Positions 18,588 through 26,077 of a stretch of 64,000 nucleotides of DNA are shown here, piece after piece. Made by a program: the position numbers and the translations under genes. Position 1 is the first letter of the stretch; every line of letters begins with the position of its first letter. The stretch is from Uliginosibacterium sp036017065 (lineage in GTDB: Bacteria; Pseudomonadota; Gammaproteobacteria; Burkholderiales; Rhodocyclaceae). Below the pieces are notes generated by a model, which was not told the DNA's origin, made no database searches, and saw nothing but the letters and a program-made list of their open reading frames with translations. The DNA is taken from the NCBI RefSeq assembly GCF_036017065.1, contig NZ_JAYXHR010000003.1, positions 434,001 to 498,000 of the forward strand. Reading direction: 5' to 3'.

Positions 18588-19424
18588 ATGAAGAAAAGCC
18601 TGTTGGCCACCGCAGCGACGCTGGCGTGTGGTGCCGTGATGAGCAACGCCGCGCACGCGGCCGACTGGAGCGACACCTCGCTGAGCTGGCGCTACGGCCC
18701 CGACTTCACCGAGCCGGGCAACCCCAGCGACATCCGCAAGAACATCGTCGCCCTGACGCATGTGAGCGGCTACAAGTACGGCAGCAACTTCTTCAACGTG
18801 GACGTGCTGACCTCCGACAAGAAGGACCCGGCCAACAACTCCACCAACGGCGCGCAGGAAATCTATCTGGTCTACCAGACCCAGCTGCATCTCTCGAAGA
18901 TCAGCAGCGTGAAACCCGCGATGGGCCCGATTGCCGACTACGCGCTGTCCGCCGGCTTCGACTTCAACGCCAAGAACGACGCCTTCGCGCCGCGCGTGCG
19001 CAAGTTCATGATCGGCCCGACCGTCAAGTTCGGCGGCGAATGGGGCTGGGCCGACCTGTCCCTGCTGTACTACAAGGAGAAGAACCACAATGGCATCGTC
19101 GGCGTGGCGGTGGACTTCGACCCGACTTGGCGTGTCGCTGGCGCCTGGGGCGTCAAGCTGCCCACCGGTCCGGTGCCGTTGTCCTTCAACGGCTTCTTCG
19201 CCGTCACCGGTGAAAAGGGCAAGGACGGTTTCGGCAACGACACCCACACGGAAACCCTGCTCAACATGTACCTGATGACCGACGTGAGCACCTATGCCGG
19301 CGCGCCCGGAAAGGTGTTGATCGGCCCCGGCTACGAGTACTGGAAGAACAAGTTCGGTTCCAGTCCCGACCTGCCCGGCAGCAAGACCAGCACGGCGATG
19401 ATCAGGGTGGAATACCATTTCTGA
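18588..19424 (+). CDS. tsx: Tsx-like nucleoside-specific outer-membrane channel
   Basis: 278 aa. Signal peptide MKKSLLATAATLACGAVMSNAAHA (cleavage about residue 24), then alternating beta-strand sequence starting WSDTSLSWRYGPDF, a hallmark of the Tsx/OmpK family, and ending with the C-terminal strand IRVEYHF with terminal Phe for BAM assembly. The protein should be a beta-barrel passing nucleosides or related solutes across the outer membrane; that fits the nucleoside ABC importer and purine enzymes 13-29 kb away. ATG 18588 is preceded by AGGGAGAAAG. A 48-nt copy of its 3' end lies at 20875-20922. Confidence 0.85.
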   Translation: MKKSLLATAATLACGAVMSNAAHAADWSDTSLSWRYGPDFTEPGNPSDIRKNIVALTHVSGYKYGSNFFNVDVLTSDKKDPANNSTNGAQEIYLVYQTQLHLSKISSVKPAMGPIADYALSAGFDFNAKNDAFAPRVRKFMIGPTVKFGGEWGWADLSLLYYKEKNHNGIVGVAVDFDPTWRVAGAWGVKLPTGPVPLSFNGFFAVTGEKGKDGFGNDTHTETLLNMYLMTDVSTYAGAPGKVLIGPGYEYWKNKFGSSPDLPGSKTSTAMIRVEYHF

Positions 19425-19745
19425 CCGTCTGCCAGCAGGGGTGTAGGCACTGGCTGCCACGTCGGCGGCCGTGCCTCGCGGCAGCGGCCCGCCGTGTGCG
19501 GGTGGCTGTCCTGGCACGGGCCTGCAGATAGGCGCCGCGCCATGGCCGGGATTGCTTTCGGCCACCGCTTTTCTGCCGCTGCCTGCAGCGGTTTGTCCCC
19601 CGGCGCAGGTCCATGCGCCTGCCGCCCTGGTGTTACGCGCGCATTCCTGTCCGCATGCCTAACATGCGGGCGGGGGCACCGGCGTCATCCACAGGTTGTT
19701 GTCCGCGTGTCTCCACCCGACCAGAACAACGAGGAGACAGGACAC
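19425..19745. other. Intergenic region tsx to pectate-lyase-like gene
   Basis: 321 nt without a supportable gene. A short hairpin CCGCTG-CCTG-CAGCGG followed by TTTG at 19576-19594 is a weak candidate terminator for tsx. The 3' part must carry the promoter of the next gene, whose ribosome-binding site GAGGAG is at about 19731-19736. Nothing else is evident. Confidence 0.4.
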
Positions 19746-20783
19746 ATGAAGACGGGACTCATCTGGCTGATGGCGATTGCCATCGGGGCGCTTGGCACCA
19801 GCAGCGCTTTTGCCGCCAACCGGCCGAAGAACTTCACCACGATATGCAACGAGGGCAAGACCTGCACGGTGCCACCATCGACCAACGTGGCCTTTGGTCG
19901 CGCTGACCAGTACTACTACAAGGTGCTTTCCGGCAGCTTCACCTGCGATGCGCAGACCTTCGGCGGGCGCGTCGCGGGTGGCGTCAACGAATGCTCGGTG
20001 CCGAACACCACCTGCGGCCTGCCCGGCAAGCCCGCCTGTGTGCCGATAGTGGAGGCCTACCCAGGCTGCGAGAAGCCGGTTGCTACCGCGAACGTGAACC
20101 TGACTTCGCCCATCATCGTTGCCGCCGGGCAGACCTTCGACGGCGGTAACCGCCGGTACACCTACCTGGGCGACGGCAGCCAGGGCGAAACCATGCCACC
20201 CGTATTCGTGCTGGAAGACGGCGCAACGCTGAAGAACGTCATCGTCGGCGCTTCAACGCCCGAGGGCATGGTGTGCAAGGGCAACTGCAACATCGAACAC
20301 ACCTGGTGGGAGAACCACGCAGCCTGGGCCGTGCGCGCGGATGGCGCTGCCGGCACCGTGGTCAACCTGTCCTGCGGTGCCGTGGCACGCGTGGAGAACG
20401 CGGTGCGCAATGACGGTCGCAGCCAGGTGAACATCAGCCGCTTCTTCGTCGGACCGGCCACCCGTCTGTACTCGTCGTGCGGCGCGTGTACCGACAACGG
20501 CGGACCACGCAGGCTGAACCTGACGGACGTCATCACGCGTGGCGTCGGCACCATTGCTGCCGTGAACGCGAACTACGGTGATGTCGCCACCATCCGCAGG
20601 CTGACCCTGCGCAACACCACCGGGTCGCCAACGACGGTGTGTCGCACGTTCAACGGCGTGGAACGCGGCCAGGGTGCGCCGGTGGCGCTGGCCGTGGAGT
20701 TCGGCACCGCGTCCTGCGACGTGATGCCGGCTGACGTGACGCGCATTGCGCCCAGCCAGATGACGCCGGCGACGACGCAATAG
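19746..20783 (+). CDS. Secreted PL3 pectate-lyase-like beta-helix protein, active site substituted
   Basis: 345 aa. Signal peptide MKTGLIWLMAIAIGALGTSSAFA, a Cys-rich N-terminal segment of ~90 residues, then a PL3 pectate lyase fold: IIVAAGQTFDGG, YLGDGSQGE, PVFVLEDGATLKNVIVG, CKGNCNIEHTWWEN and a C-terminal NANYGDVATI. Active PL3 enzymes carry DG in the ADG turn, WEDV and ED for calcium, a Lys shortly after and another in the DKVFQ segment. Here these read PEG, WENH, AAW, VRADG and VENAV, so most metal and catalytic positions are changed. Start ATG 19746 has GAGGAG upstream. It may bind rather than cleave pectate; catalytic loss is inferred from motif comparison from memory. Confidence 0.75.
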   Translation: MKTGLIWLMAIAIGALGTSSAFAANRPKNFTTICNEGKTCTVPPSTNVAFGRADQYYYKVLSGSFTCDAQTFGGRVAGGVNECSVPNTTCGLPGKPACVPIVEAYPGCEKPVATANVNLTSPIIVAAGQTFDGGNRRYTYLGDGSQGETMPPVFVLEDGATLKNVIVGASTPEGMVCKGNCNIEHTWWENHAAWAVRADGAAGTVVNLSCGAVARVENAVRNDGRSQVNISRFFVGPATRLYSSCGACTDNGGPRRLNLTDVITRGVGTIAAVNANYGDVATIRRLTLRNTTGSPTTVCRTFNGVERGQGAPVALAVEFGTASCDVMPADVTRIAPSQMTPATTQ

Positions 20784-20874
20784 CGCTCATCGCCCGGCGA
20801 GCGTTCATCCTGGCGCTTGCGCCGGTTCGCATGAGTGTTCCAGCCGCACTGCGCCATGCAGGCGCAGTGCGGCC

Positions 20875-20922
20875 GGCAGCAGGACCCGTACCACGATGAT
20901 CAGGGTCGAGTACCACTTCTGA
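20875..20922 (+). pseudogene. 3'-end remnant of a second tsx-like gene
   Basis: The last 16 codons (GSRTRTTMIRVEYHF, stop TGA 20920-20922) match the end of tsx (GSKTSTAMIRVEYHF, 19377-19424). I count 40 of 48 identical bases, with about half of the differences at silent third positions, as expected of two genes that diverged as coding sequence. Upstream in-frame codons (20821-20874) no longer resemble tsx. The original terminator still follows at 20945. The pectate-lyase-like gene or a deletion appears to have removed the rest. Confidence 0.75.
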
Positions 20923-20944
20923 GCCTGTACGGCCCGGCAAGAGA

Positions 20945-20968
20945 AGCCCGCCATCGGCGGGCTTTTTT
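20945..20968 (+). terminator. Rho-independent terminator
   Basis: Perfect 8-bp stem AGCCCGCC / GGCGGGCT with ATC loop, followed by a run of T. It sits just after the tsx remnant and also ends transcription from the pectate-lyase-like gene. Confidence 0.9.
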
Positions 20969-21183
20969 CGTAGTGAGCAATCGTCTCCTGTGAAAGGCCG
21001 CAATGTGTTTATGGGGCCCGAGCCCTTGCTGTCCTTTCCTGCGCACCGCGCCAGCGGTCGCCCGGAAAAACGCGAATATCCCGGAAAAACATCAAAATGA
21101 TGGTGTAGAGCCGTACCATGGGCCGTGAAGTGGGGGAGCGTCCCCTGCTTTCGTCAGAGCCCTGTCGTCCTGTGGAGCAACCG

Positions 21184-21594
21184 GTGAAAAAGGCCAGCCT
21201 GCTACTTCTTCCGTTTTTCGCTTTTGCCGCCAACGCCCAGGTGTACAAATGCACGAGCGCCAAGGGCACAACCACCTATCAATCGACGCCGTGCGTCGAT
21301 GGCGAAACGGCGTCCGTGGCGAAGCCGGCTGCATCACCGTCTTCGCCGCCCTCCACCTCGCCCTCCACGTCGCCGTCCGGCTCCACACAAGGCCGATCCG
21401 CGCAAAGCGTCACTGTCGTGCCTGCCGGCCCCGGTGAGCGTCGCGTGCAGGTCCGTTACAGGACGAACGACGCCAACGCGGCTTGCGACGGCGCCCGCGC
21501 CATGCGCACTGCGGCGCTCGGTGCCGCCGGGGCGGCGGCCGACGCCGACCTGCGCAATCGACTGGACCGGGACGTGCAGAACGCCTGCAAGTAG
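21184..21594 (+). CDS. DUF4124 domain-containing secreted protein
   Basis: 136 aa from GTG 21184, chosen because VKKASLLLLPFFAFAANA is a clean signal peptide directly followed by QVYKCTSAKGTTTYQSTPC, the DUF4124 signature (a small periplasmic domain with paired Cys). A Ser/Pro/Thr linker follows, then a C-terminal region with RVQVRYRTNDANAACDGARAM and a final Cys. An in-frame ATG at 21118 would put 22 polar residues in front of the signal peptide and is less likely. A terminator follows at 21663. Function of DUF4124 proteins is unknown. Confidence 0.8.
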   Translation: MKKASLLLLPFFAFAANAQVYKCTSAKGTTTYQSTPCVDGETASVAKPAASPSSPPSTSPSTSPSGSTQGRSAQSVTVVPAGPGERRVQVRYRTNDANAACDGARAMRTAALGAAGAAADADLRNRLDRDVQNACK

Positions 21595-21662
21595 GACGCC
21601 TTCGCTGTCTCCCGAAAGACGCCCCGCACTTGCCACTCACCGACATGCGTGGCGCAAGCAAG

Positions 21663-21686
21663 GCCCGCCCGCTGAGGCGGGCTTTT
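21663..21686 (+). terminator. Rho-independent terminator after DUF4124 gene
   Basis: Stem GCCCGCC / GGCGGGC (7 bp), loop CGCTGA, then TTTTC. Located 69 nt after the DUF4124 stop. Confidence 0.85.
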
Positions 21687-21738
21687 CTTTGTCATGCGCC
21701 GCTGCAATCATCACGGCAAACGCTGACGAGGAGCGGTG

Positions 21739-22215
21739 ATGAAAGCGGAAGCGCAAGCGCAAACATCGGTACAAACGCCCATGCAGATGCAGACGCCGGC
21801 CAGCACGCCAGCCAATACGTCGCCAGGGGGCGAGGTCGACACCGCCACCGAGTACAGCGAAACGCTGACCAGCCTGCGCCACTACAGCAACCTGCGCTTC
21901 GCCATCTTCAGCGTGTTCGCGGCCATCACCGCTGCGTTGCTGGCCGCTGTCTATGGTCGTGACACGCCGCTGCCCGGCCCGGTCGACATCGCGCTGCGCC
22001 TCTTCGGCGTGCTCGTCACCGCGTCCTTCTGGTGGATCGAATTCACGCTGGACGGTTACATCTCCGCTTTTGCCCGCAAGGCGACAGCGCTGAACCCGCG
22101 TTCCCACCTGGCGGACCGACCGTCATTGCGGCGACGCGGCGTGCCCTGGGCCACCATGTCCTTGCATGTGGGTACGGCGGTGTTCTGGTTGCTGTCGATT
22201 GCGTGGGCAGCCTGA
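21739..22215 (+). CDS. Small integral membrane protein, three predicted TM helices
   Basis: 158 aa. After a polar Gln/Thr/Pro-rich N-terminus (~45 residues) there are three hydrophobic segments: FAIFSVFAAITAALLAAVY, IALRLFGVLVTASFWWIEF and SLHVGTAVFWLLSIAWAA. The arrangement recalls small RipA/SLATT-like membrane proteins, but I do not recognise a family. Start ATG 21739 follows GAGGAG; a GTG at 21736 is immediately before it. Monocistronic between a terminator and the convergent DUF2272 gene. Confidence 0.75.
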   Translation: MKAEAQAQTSVQTPMQMQTPASTPANTSPGGEVDTATEYSETLTSLRHYSNLRFAIFSVFAAITAALLAAVYGRDTPLPGPVDIALRLFGVLVTASFWWIEFTLDGYISAFARKATALNPRSHLADRPSLRRRGVPWATMSLHVGTAVFWLLSIAWAA

Positions 22216-22285
22216 CGCCACGACCGCGAACCACCGCTCCCCGGACCTGCCGCAGCACCGGGTGGGGACTCCGCTTCGGCCGCTG

Positions 22286-23245
22286 CTATTGCTTCAACTG
22301 GTAGCGCATCACCAGCAACCAGGGCTGCTGCAGGAGCGGTGGCGCTTCGTCGGGTGGTGCGTCCGCCATGTCCGTGGCGCCGGGGTTAGCCGCGATGAGG
22401 TGTATCGGCGCGGCGGGCGTGGGTGGCGCATCCGTCCAGCTGATGACACTCATCGATACCGCCTGCTGCACATTGCCGCCGATTGCGCGCACCGTGCGGC
22501 TGGCCGCATCGGTCGCGATCACGATGTCGCAATGCATGGGTGTGCGCCCGAACAGGATCTGCTGCGGGTTGCTCACCGGCACGGCCGCGTCGCGCGCACT
22601 GCAGATCATGTCGCCCGCCACCGGCATCGCCGGAAACGCCTCCACGCGATACGCCGGGTCCGGCAGGATGCCGTCGCGCGCATCTGCCACATACATGCTG
22701 TGCGCCTGCCCGGTCAGGAACTGGTCTTCACCCAGCCCTGCCTGCCGCAACACCCACGAGATGAACGCCGCCGACCACGCCCAGCGCGCCCCGGTGATCT
22801 GCACGCAGTCCGGGTCGCGCCCCAGCAGATGCCAGTAACGCACCGCCAGCGCGCAACCGTCAGCCGTCGCCTCCATGCCGCTGCCATCCGGGTAGCGCAG
22901 GCAGGGCACCTGCGTCGTCAGCCCCGCATCCGCCGCCGCACGGGCAGCCATGTACTCGGGCGGCAAGGGCAGGTTGCTCTCCGTCACGCAGGCCTGCCCT
23001 TGCGTCACATCCACCACCTGCCCACCCCAGCGCAGCCATTCCTGCAGCGCGATGTCGACGATGCGCTCGCGCGGTGTCAGCTCCGGCTTGATTGTCGGTG
23101 GCAGGCTGTCGTCGGCAATGGGGCGTGCCTGCGGCCGCACTGTGGTCGGCACCGTGCTGCAGGCGGCCAGCATGAGCAGAGAGGCGGCGACCACAGCATT
23201 GCGAAACGGAGCGAAGGACCGGTGGGTGATTGATTCCAAGGGCAA
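22286..23245 (-). CDS. DUF2272 domain lipoprotein
   Basis: 319 aa. The lipobox is LLMLAAC (Cys about residue 29). The DUF2272 domain begins at RERIVDIALQEWLRWGGQVVD and includes GARWAWSAAFISWVLRQAG, MPVAGDMICSAR and HCDIVIATD, an NlpC/CHAP-like layout that suggests a peptidase or amidase acting at the cell envelope. The start is uncertain: the frame opens at TTG 23245 with no ribosome-binding site, and the DNA directly upstream belongs to the arr/integron segment, so the natural 5' end may have been replaced. A second TTG is at 23239. Confidence 0.75.
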   Translation of the reverse strand: MPLESITHRSFAPFRNAVVAASLLMLAACSTVPTTVRPQARPIADDSLPPTIKPELTPRERIVDIALQEWLRWGGQVVDVTQGQACVTESNLPLPPEYMAARAAADAGLTTQVPCLRYPDGSGMEATADGCALAVRYWHLLGRDPDCVQITGARWAWSAAFISWVLRQAGLGEDQFLTGQAHSMYVADARDGILPDPAYRVEAFPAMPVAGDMICSARDAAVPVSNPQQILFGRTPMHCDIVIATDAASRTVRAIGGNVQQAVSMSVISWTDAPPTPAAPIHLIAANPGATDMADAPPDEAPPLLQQPWLLVMRYQLKQ

Positions 23246-23417
23246 TCAGGAAGTGGCAGGAGAGACAGGTCTGACGGCGTACACCGAGCAAGGGTTCAGC
23301 CAGCTCGTCCGAATGGCAATTCAGCTTGGCAATTCAGGTAAGGTCACAGCGACCCCGGATTTCAACAAGCTCAAGGAGCCCACGAATGTCGGACGATTGG
23401 ATTCCCGTCACTCATGA
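23224..23417 (+). pseudogene. Possible C-terminal gene fragment upstream of arr
   Basis: Read on the plus strand this gives VIDSKGNQEVAGETGLTAYT, then EQGFSQLVRMAIQLGNSGK and a stop at 23415-23417. The composition looks like real protein, unlike the usual Arg/Ala-rich shadow frames here, and the DNA is less GC-rich. It has no start of its own and overlaps the first codons of arr and the 5' end of the DUF2272 gene. I do not recognise the family. It may be debris from the event that brought arr in. Confidence 0.3.
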
Positions 23418-23838
23418 GAATTGCGCACAGGTGCATGGCCCGTTCTACCACGGCACAAAGGCCGGGCTGGCCGTCGGCGATCTACTGACCATCGGGCATC
23501 CGTCCCATTTCGACAACGGGCGTGCGCTCAGGCACATCTACTTCTCGTCCCTCATGGAGCCCGCCATATGGGGAGCTGAGCTCGCAGTGTCCTTGTCGGG
23601 ACTGGACGGCCGTGGCTACATATACATCGTCGAACCCACCGGGCCATTCGAGGACGATCCGAACGTCACGAACAAGAGATTCCCCGGCAATCCGACCAGG
23701 TCCTATCGCACCCACCAACCGCTGCGGATTGTCGGGTCGGTCGAAGACTGGCAAGGGCATCCCCCGGATGTGATCCGGAAAATGCTGGAGTCGCTGGACG
23801 AGCTGAGGCGCCGGGGCCTTGCCCTAATCGAGGATTAG
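23386..23838 (+). CDS. arr: NAD(+)-rifampin ADP-ribosyltransferase
   Basis: 150 aa, the normal Arr length. Arr enzymes transfer ADP-ribose from NAD to a hydroxyl of rifamycins and inactivate them. Motifs: GPFYHGTKAGLAVGDLL (His-Gly-Thr of the NAD site), ALRHIYFSSLMEPAIWGAEL, and YIYIVEPTGPFEDDPNV, then PGNPTRSYRTHQPLRIVG with the conserved catalytic acidic region. ATG 23386 has AAGGAG eight bases upstream, so the gene looks intact and translatable. It ends 2 nt before the remnant of an integron integrase gene on the opposite strand. Mobile arr genes are integron cassettes; this one is on the integrase side of the attI and no attC follows it. Confidence 0.92.
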   Translation: MSDDWIPVTHENCAQVHGPFYHGTKAGLAVGDLLTIGHPSHFDNGRALRHIYFSSLMEPAIWGAELAVSLSGLDGRGYIYIVEPTGPFEDDPNVTNKRFPGNPTRSYRTHQPLRIVGSVEDWQGHPPDVIRKMLESLDELRRRGLALIED

Positions 23839-23839
23839 A

Positions 23840-24128
23840 TTGAGCGGGGTGTCCGCGCCGGCAGGAAAAGCAGCGCCGACGCCGCCTGACTGTGCGTCGC
23901 GGCCGACACCTTCCGCTCGTTCGCTAGCTACGCCAGGAACTGCCCCACCTCCGTCGCCGCCATCTCCCCGGGATGCCGCAGGCGATGAACCTGATGTAGG
24001 CTCGCACCCAGTACACATAAGCTTCTTCTGTGCGCAGGCTGTAGTGCATGTAGCGGATGCGTTCGCGCAAGCGGTCCAGCAGTCGCGCGGCCGTCAGAGG
24101 TCTGTTCTGTGAAGTGAGGTTTTTTCAC
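23840..24128 (-). pseudogene. intI: Decayed integron integrase gene (intI), N-terminal part only
   Basis: Translating the minus strand in pieces recovers the N-terminus of an IntI1-like tyrosine recombinase: KKPHFTEQTSDGRA, then in another frame LLDRLRERIRYMHYSLRTEE, AYVYWVRAYIRF, then back in the first frame HRLRHPGEMAATEVGQFLA, a TAG stop (23928-23930) and LANERKVSAATHSQAASALL. IntI1 has the same order of these stretches. So there are two single-base frame changes (near 24090 and 23987), one nonsense codon where Trp is expected, and loss of everything after ~85 residues including the catalytic Arg and Tyr. A GTG at 24128 is the likely old start. The integrase cannot be active. Confidence 0.88.
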
Positions 24129-24225
24129 GACTGTGCTGTGTAGAAATAATGCGGAATAGTCGTGAAGATGGAGACTGCAAGCGGGATGCAGAGGGTTGCT
24201 GGCGCGATCTTAGGGAGCACGCGCC

Positions 24226-24265
24226 GATGTTAGGCAGCAAAGCTGTTCCCTAAAACAAGTTAGGC
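24226..24265 (+). other. attI1-like integron recombination site
   Basis: The segment begins GATGTTAGGCAGCA, continues with CCCTAAAACAAGTTAGGC and lines up nearly base for base with the end of the class 1 attI site as I remember it. It has the inverse core CCCTAAAAC (24248-24256) and the core site GTTAGGC (24259-24265), where cassettes join. It lies about 100 nt in front of the decayed intI start, in the standard divergent position. A second GTTAGGC at 24229-24235 corresponds to an attI direct-repeat position. Confidence 0.85.
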
Positions 24266-24327
24266 ACCAAAACGGGTGCGCCTCGCCATCGAAACAATCG
24301 CAGGCAATATGCCTCTGGAGAACGTAC

Positions 24328-25368
24328 GTGAAGAGCTACGACTCACGAACCTACAGCATCAATGACTTTGTCGAGTGGGACGCTGCTAAGCAACTAGAGC
24401 TCAATCCAAAGTTCCAGCGCCGGCCAGTCTGGACCGACAAAGCGAAGAGCTTCCTCATCGACACAATTCTTCGCGGCAAGCCTATCCCGAAGGTCTTCAT
24501 CCGCCAGAAGATCAATGTCACGACCAAGACTTCGATGCGCGAAGTCGTCGATGGGCAGCAACGCTTACGCACAATCCTCTCCTACATCAAGGATGGGTTC
24601 GTCGTGAGCAAACGACAAAACTCAACCTATGGCGGAATTCCGTTCAGCCAGCTGCCTGAAGAAGTCCAAGCGCAAGTCCTCGCATACGAAGTCTCAGTTG
24701 ACCTGCTGATCAACCTTCCCGATGCCGAGATTCTTGACATCTTCAGCCGCCTCAATTCTTATGCTGTCGTCCTTAATGAACAGGAAAAAATAAACGCAGA
24801 TCACTTTGGTCCATTCAAGGTCTTGGCTGACCGCATCGGCCACAAGTACTACGACTACTGGACGAAGCAAGGCATTCTGACTTCAAAGCAAATCATGCGA
24901 ATGCTTGAGGTAAATCTAGTCGCTGACCTACTGATCGCGATGCTTGAAGGAATCAAATCGAAGAAGCAAGTCAAAAAGTTCTACGATCAATATGAGACAA
25001 CTTTTGACCACGACACGGATGATCTTGAACAGAAGTTTGATCAGGTGGTCGTTTCAATTGGCGCTATTTATCCCGAAGGTTTGTCTGACACCGAATTTCG
25101 TCGCCCGCACCTGTACTACTCGCTCTTCACAGCCGTAGCACACCGCCAGTTCAATCTTCTTGGGTTGCCACCTGGGCCACATGGCGGCTACTCGGCTCCG
25201 GAGGTCGCTCGGAACGCACTTGAGCGAGTCGACGAGATATTCGCCGCCGCGGATCAAGATGAACTCTCCAAGAATGAAATCGCCTTCCTACGAGACTCTA
25301 GGCGAGCAACAACCGACGAAAAGGTTCGACTGCAGAGAACCGAGTTCCTCCTTGCGCTGATGAAGTGA
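24328..25368 (+). CDS. DUF262 (GmrSD-N/ParB-Srx-like) domain protein, cassette gene 1
   Basis: 346 aa from GTG 24328 (GGAG at 24317-24320). DUF262 hallmarks are clear: LNPKFQRRPVWTDKAKSFLI (25-44), LRGKPIPKVF, the nucleotide-binding VVDGQQRLRTIL (73-84, DGQQR 75-79) and IFSRLNSYAVVLNEQEKINA (~137-156). The family occurs in modification-dependent restriction (GmrS, BrxU) and other defence proteins, usually with NTP-dependent activity. A C-terminal HNH (DUF1524) nuclease is absent, so the effector may be the HEPN protein encoded 10 nt downstream. Lower GC than the chromosome indicates transfer. Confidence 0.85.
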   Translation: MKSYDSRTYSINDFVEWDAAKQLELNPKFQRRPVWTDKAKSFLIDTILRGKPIPKVFIRQKINVTTKTSMREVVDGQQRLRTILSYIKDGFVVSKRQNSTYGGIPFSQLPEEVQAQVLAYEVSVDLLINLPDAEILDIFSRLNSYAVVLNEQEKINADHFGPFKVLADRIGHKYYDYWTKQGILTSKQIMRMLEVNLVADLLIAMLEGIKSKKQVKKFYDQYETTFDHDTDDLEQKFDQVVVSIGAIYPEGLSDTEFRRPHLYYSLFTAVAHRQFNLLGLPPGPHGGYSAPEVARNALERVDEIFAAADQDELSKNEIAFLRDSRRATTDEKVRLQRTEFLLALMK

Positions 25369-25378
25369 GCCCACCATC

Positions 25379-26002
25379 GTGCCGATTGCCTTGGCGGTTG
25401 CCACCCTCACCGCAAATTGCACGCAGTGTGCGGCATTAATTTCCAATGCCCATCGACTTGATGCTGCTGGCGCTTTTATTTTCCCTCAGATTGATCGCGA
25501 ACAGATCACCGAAGCTGGATTCCTAAACCTCTTTGTTGCATGGGAGAGCTTCCTAGAATCTGCATTTGGCCATCTCATGGTAGGAGCAGCAACCTTGTCC
25601 GGCGCCCTACCTGTTCGCTACGCCTCACCTCCGGGCAAAGACGTCGCTTTGCAGATGCTCACAGGGACGAATCGGTATTTCGATTTCGCTAATCACGACT
25701 TCGTCCGAAAGATGGCAGGGCTGTACTTTCAGAACGGACACCCCTTCGAACCTCATCTGAGCGCAATCGCGACCGACCTTGCAGATCTGAGAACAATGCG
25801 AAACGCCTCGGCGCACATATCCACCACAACTCAACGCGCACTAGAAGCACTTGCGCAGCGTATCTTTGGCGCTCCGCAGCCAGGCGTCAGCTTGTACACG
25901 GTGCTGACACGTGTCGACCCAAGGTCGGCAACAGGCAACACCGTCTTTGCAGAGGCCAGCAATAAGCTTCTAACAACAGCGCAGTTAATCGCCCAAGGGT
26001 AG
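25379..26002 (+). CDS. HEPN-domain protein (RiboL-PSP/MAE_28990-like), cassette gene 2
   Basis: 207 aa from GTG 25379, 10 nt after the DUF262 stop. FLNLFVAWESFLESAFGHLM (48-67) is the first conserved helix of RiboL-PSP/MAE_28990-type HEPN proteins and RNASAH (141-146) is the R-x4-H motif that forms the ribonuclease site in HEPN toxins. HEPN/DUF262 neighbours are recurrent in bacterial genomes. The pair may act as sensor/NTPase plus RNase in phage defence or as a toxin-antitoxin-like unit; this is inference. Family assignment is by motif only. Confidence 0.7.
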   Translation: MPIALAVATLTANCTQCAALISNAHRLDAAGAFIFPQIDREQITEAGFLNLFVAWESFLESAFGHLMVGAATLSGALPVRYASPPGKDVALQMLTGTNRYFDFANHDFVRKMAGLYFQNGHPFEPHLSAIATDLADLRTMRNASAHISTTTQRALEALAQRIFGAPQPGVSLYTVLTRVDPRSATGNTVFAEASNKLLTTAQLIAQG

Positions 26003-26021
26003 TCTTCTCGTGCGAGTGGTT

Positions 26022-26077
26022 GCCTAACCCTTCAAGGGGACTGGCCTGCGGCCAGCCCGCTTACGTCAAACGGTAAC
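26022..26077 (+). other. attC-like (59-be) site with degenerate right core
   Basis: Begins with the inverse core GCCTAAC (26022-26028, consensus RYYYAAC). Imperfectly paired arms follow, GGGGACTGGCC and GGCCAGCCCGC around a TGC loop, then CTTACGTCAAACGGTAAC. The layout parallels the aadA-type attC. The expected right core GTTRRRY is replaced by about GGTAACA at 26072-26078, so the site is probably mutated or a hybrid junction. Confidence 0.7.
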
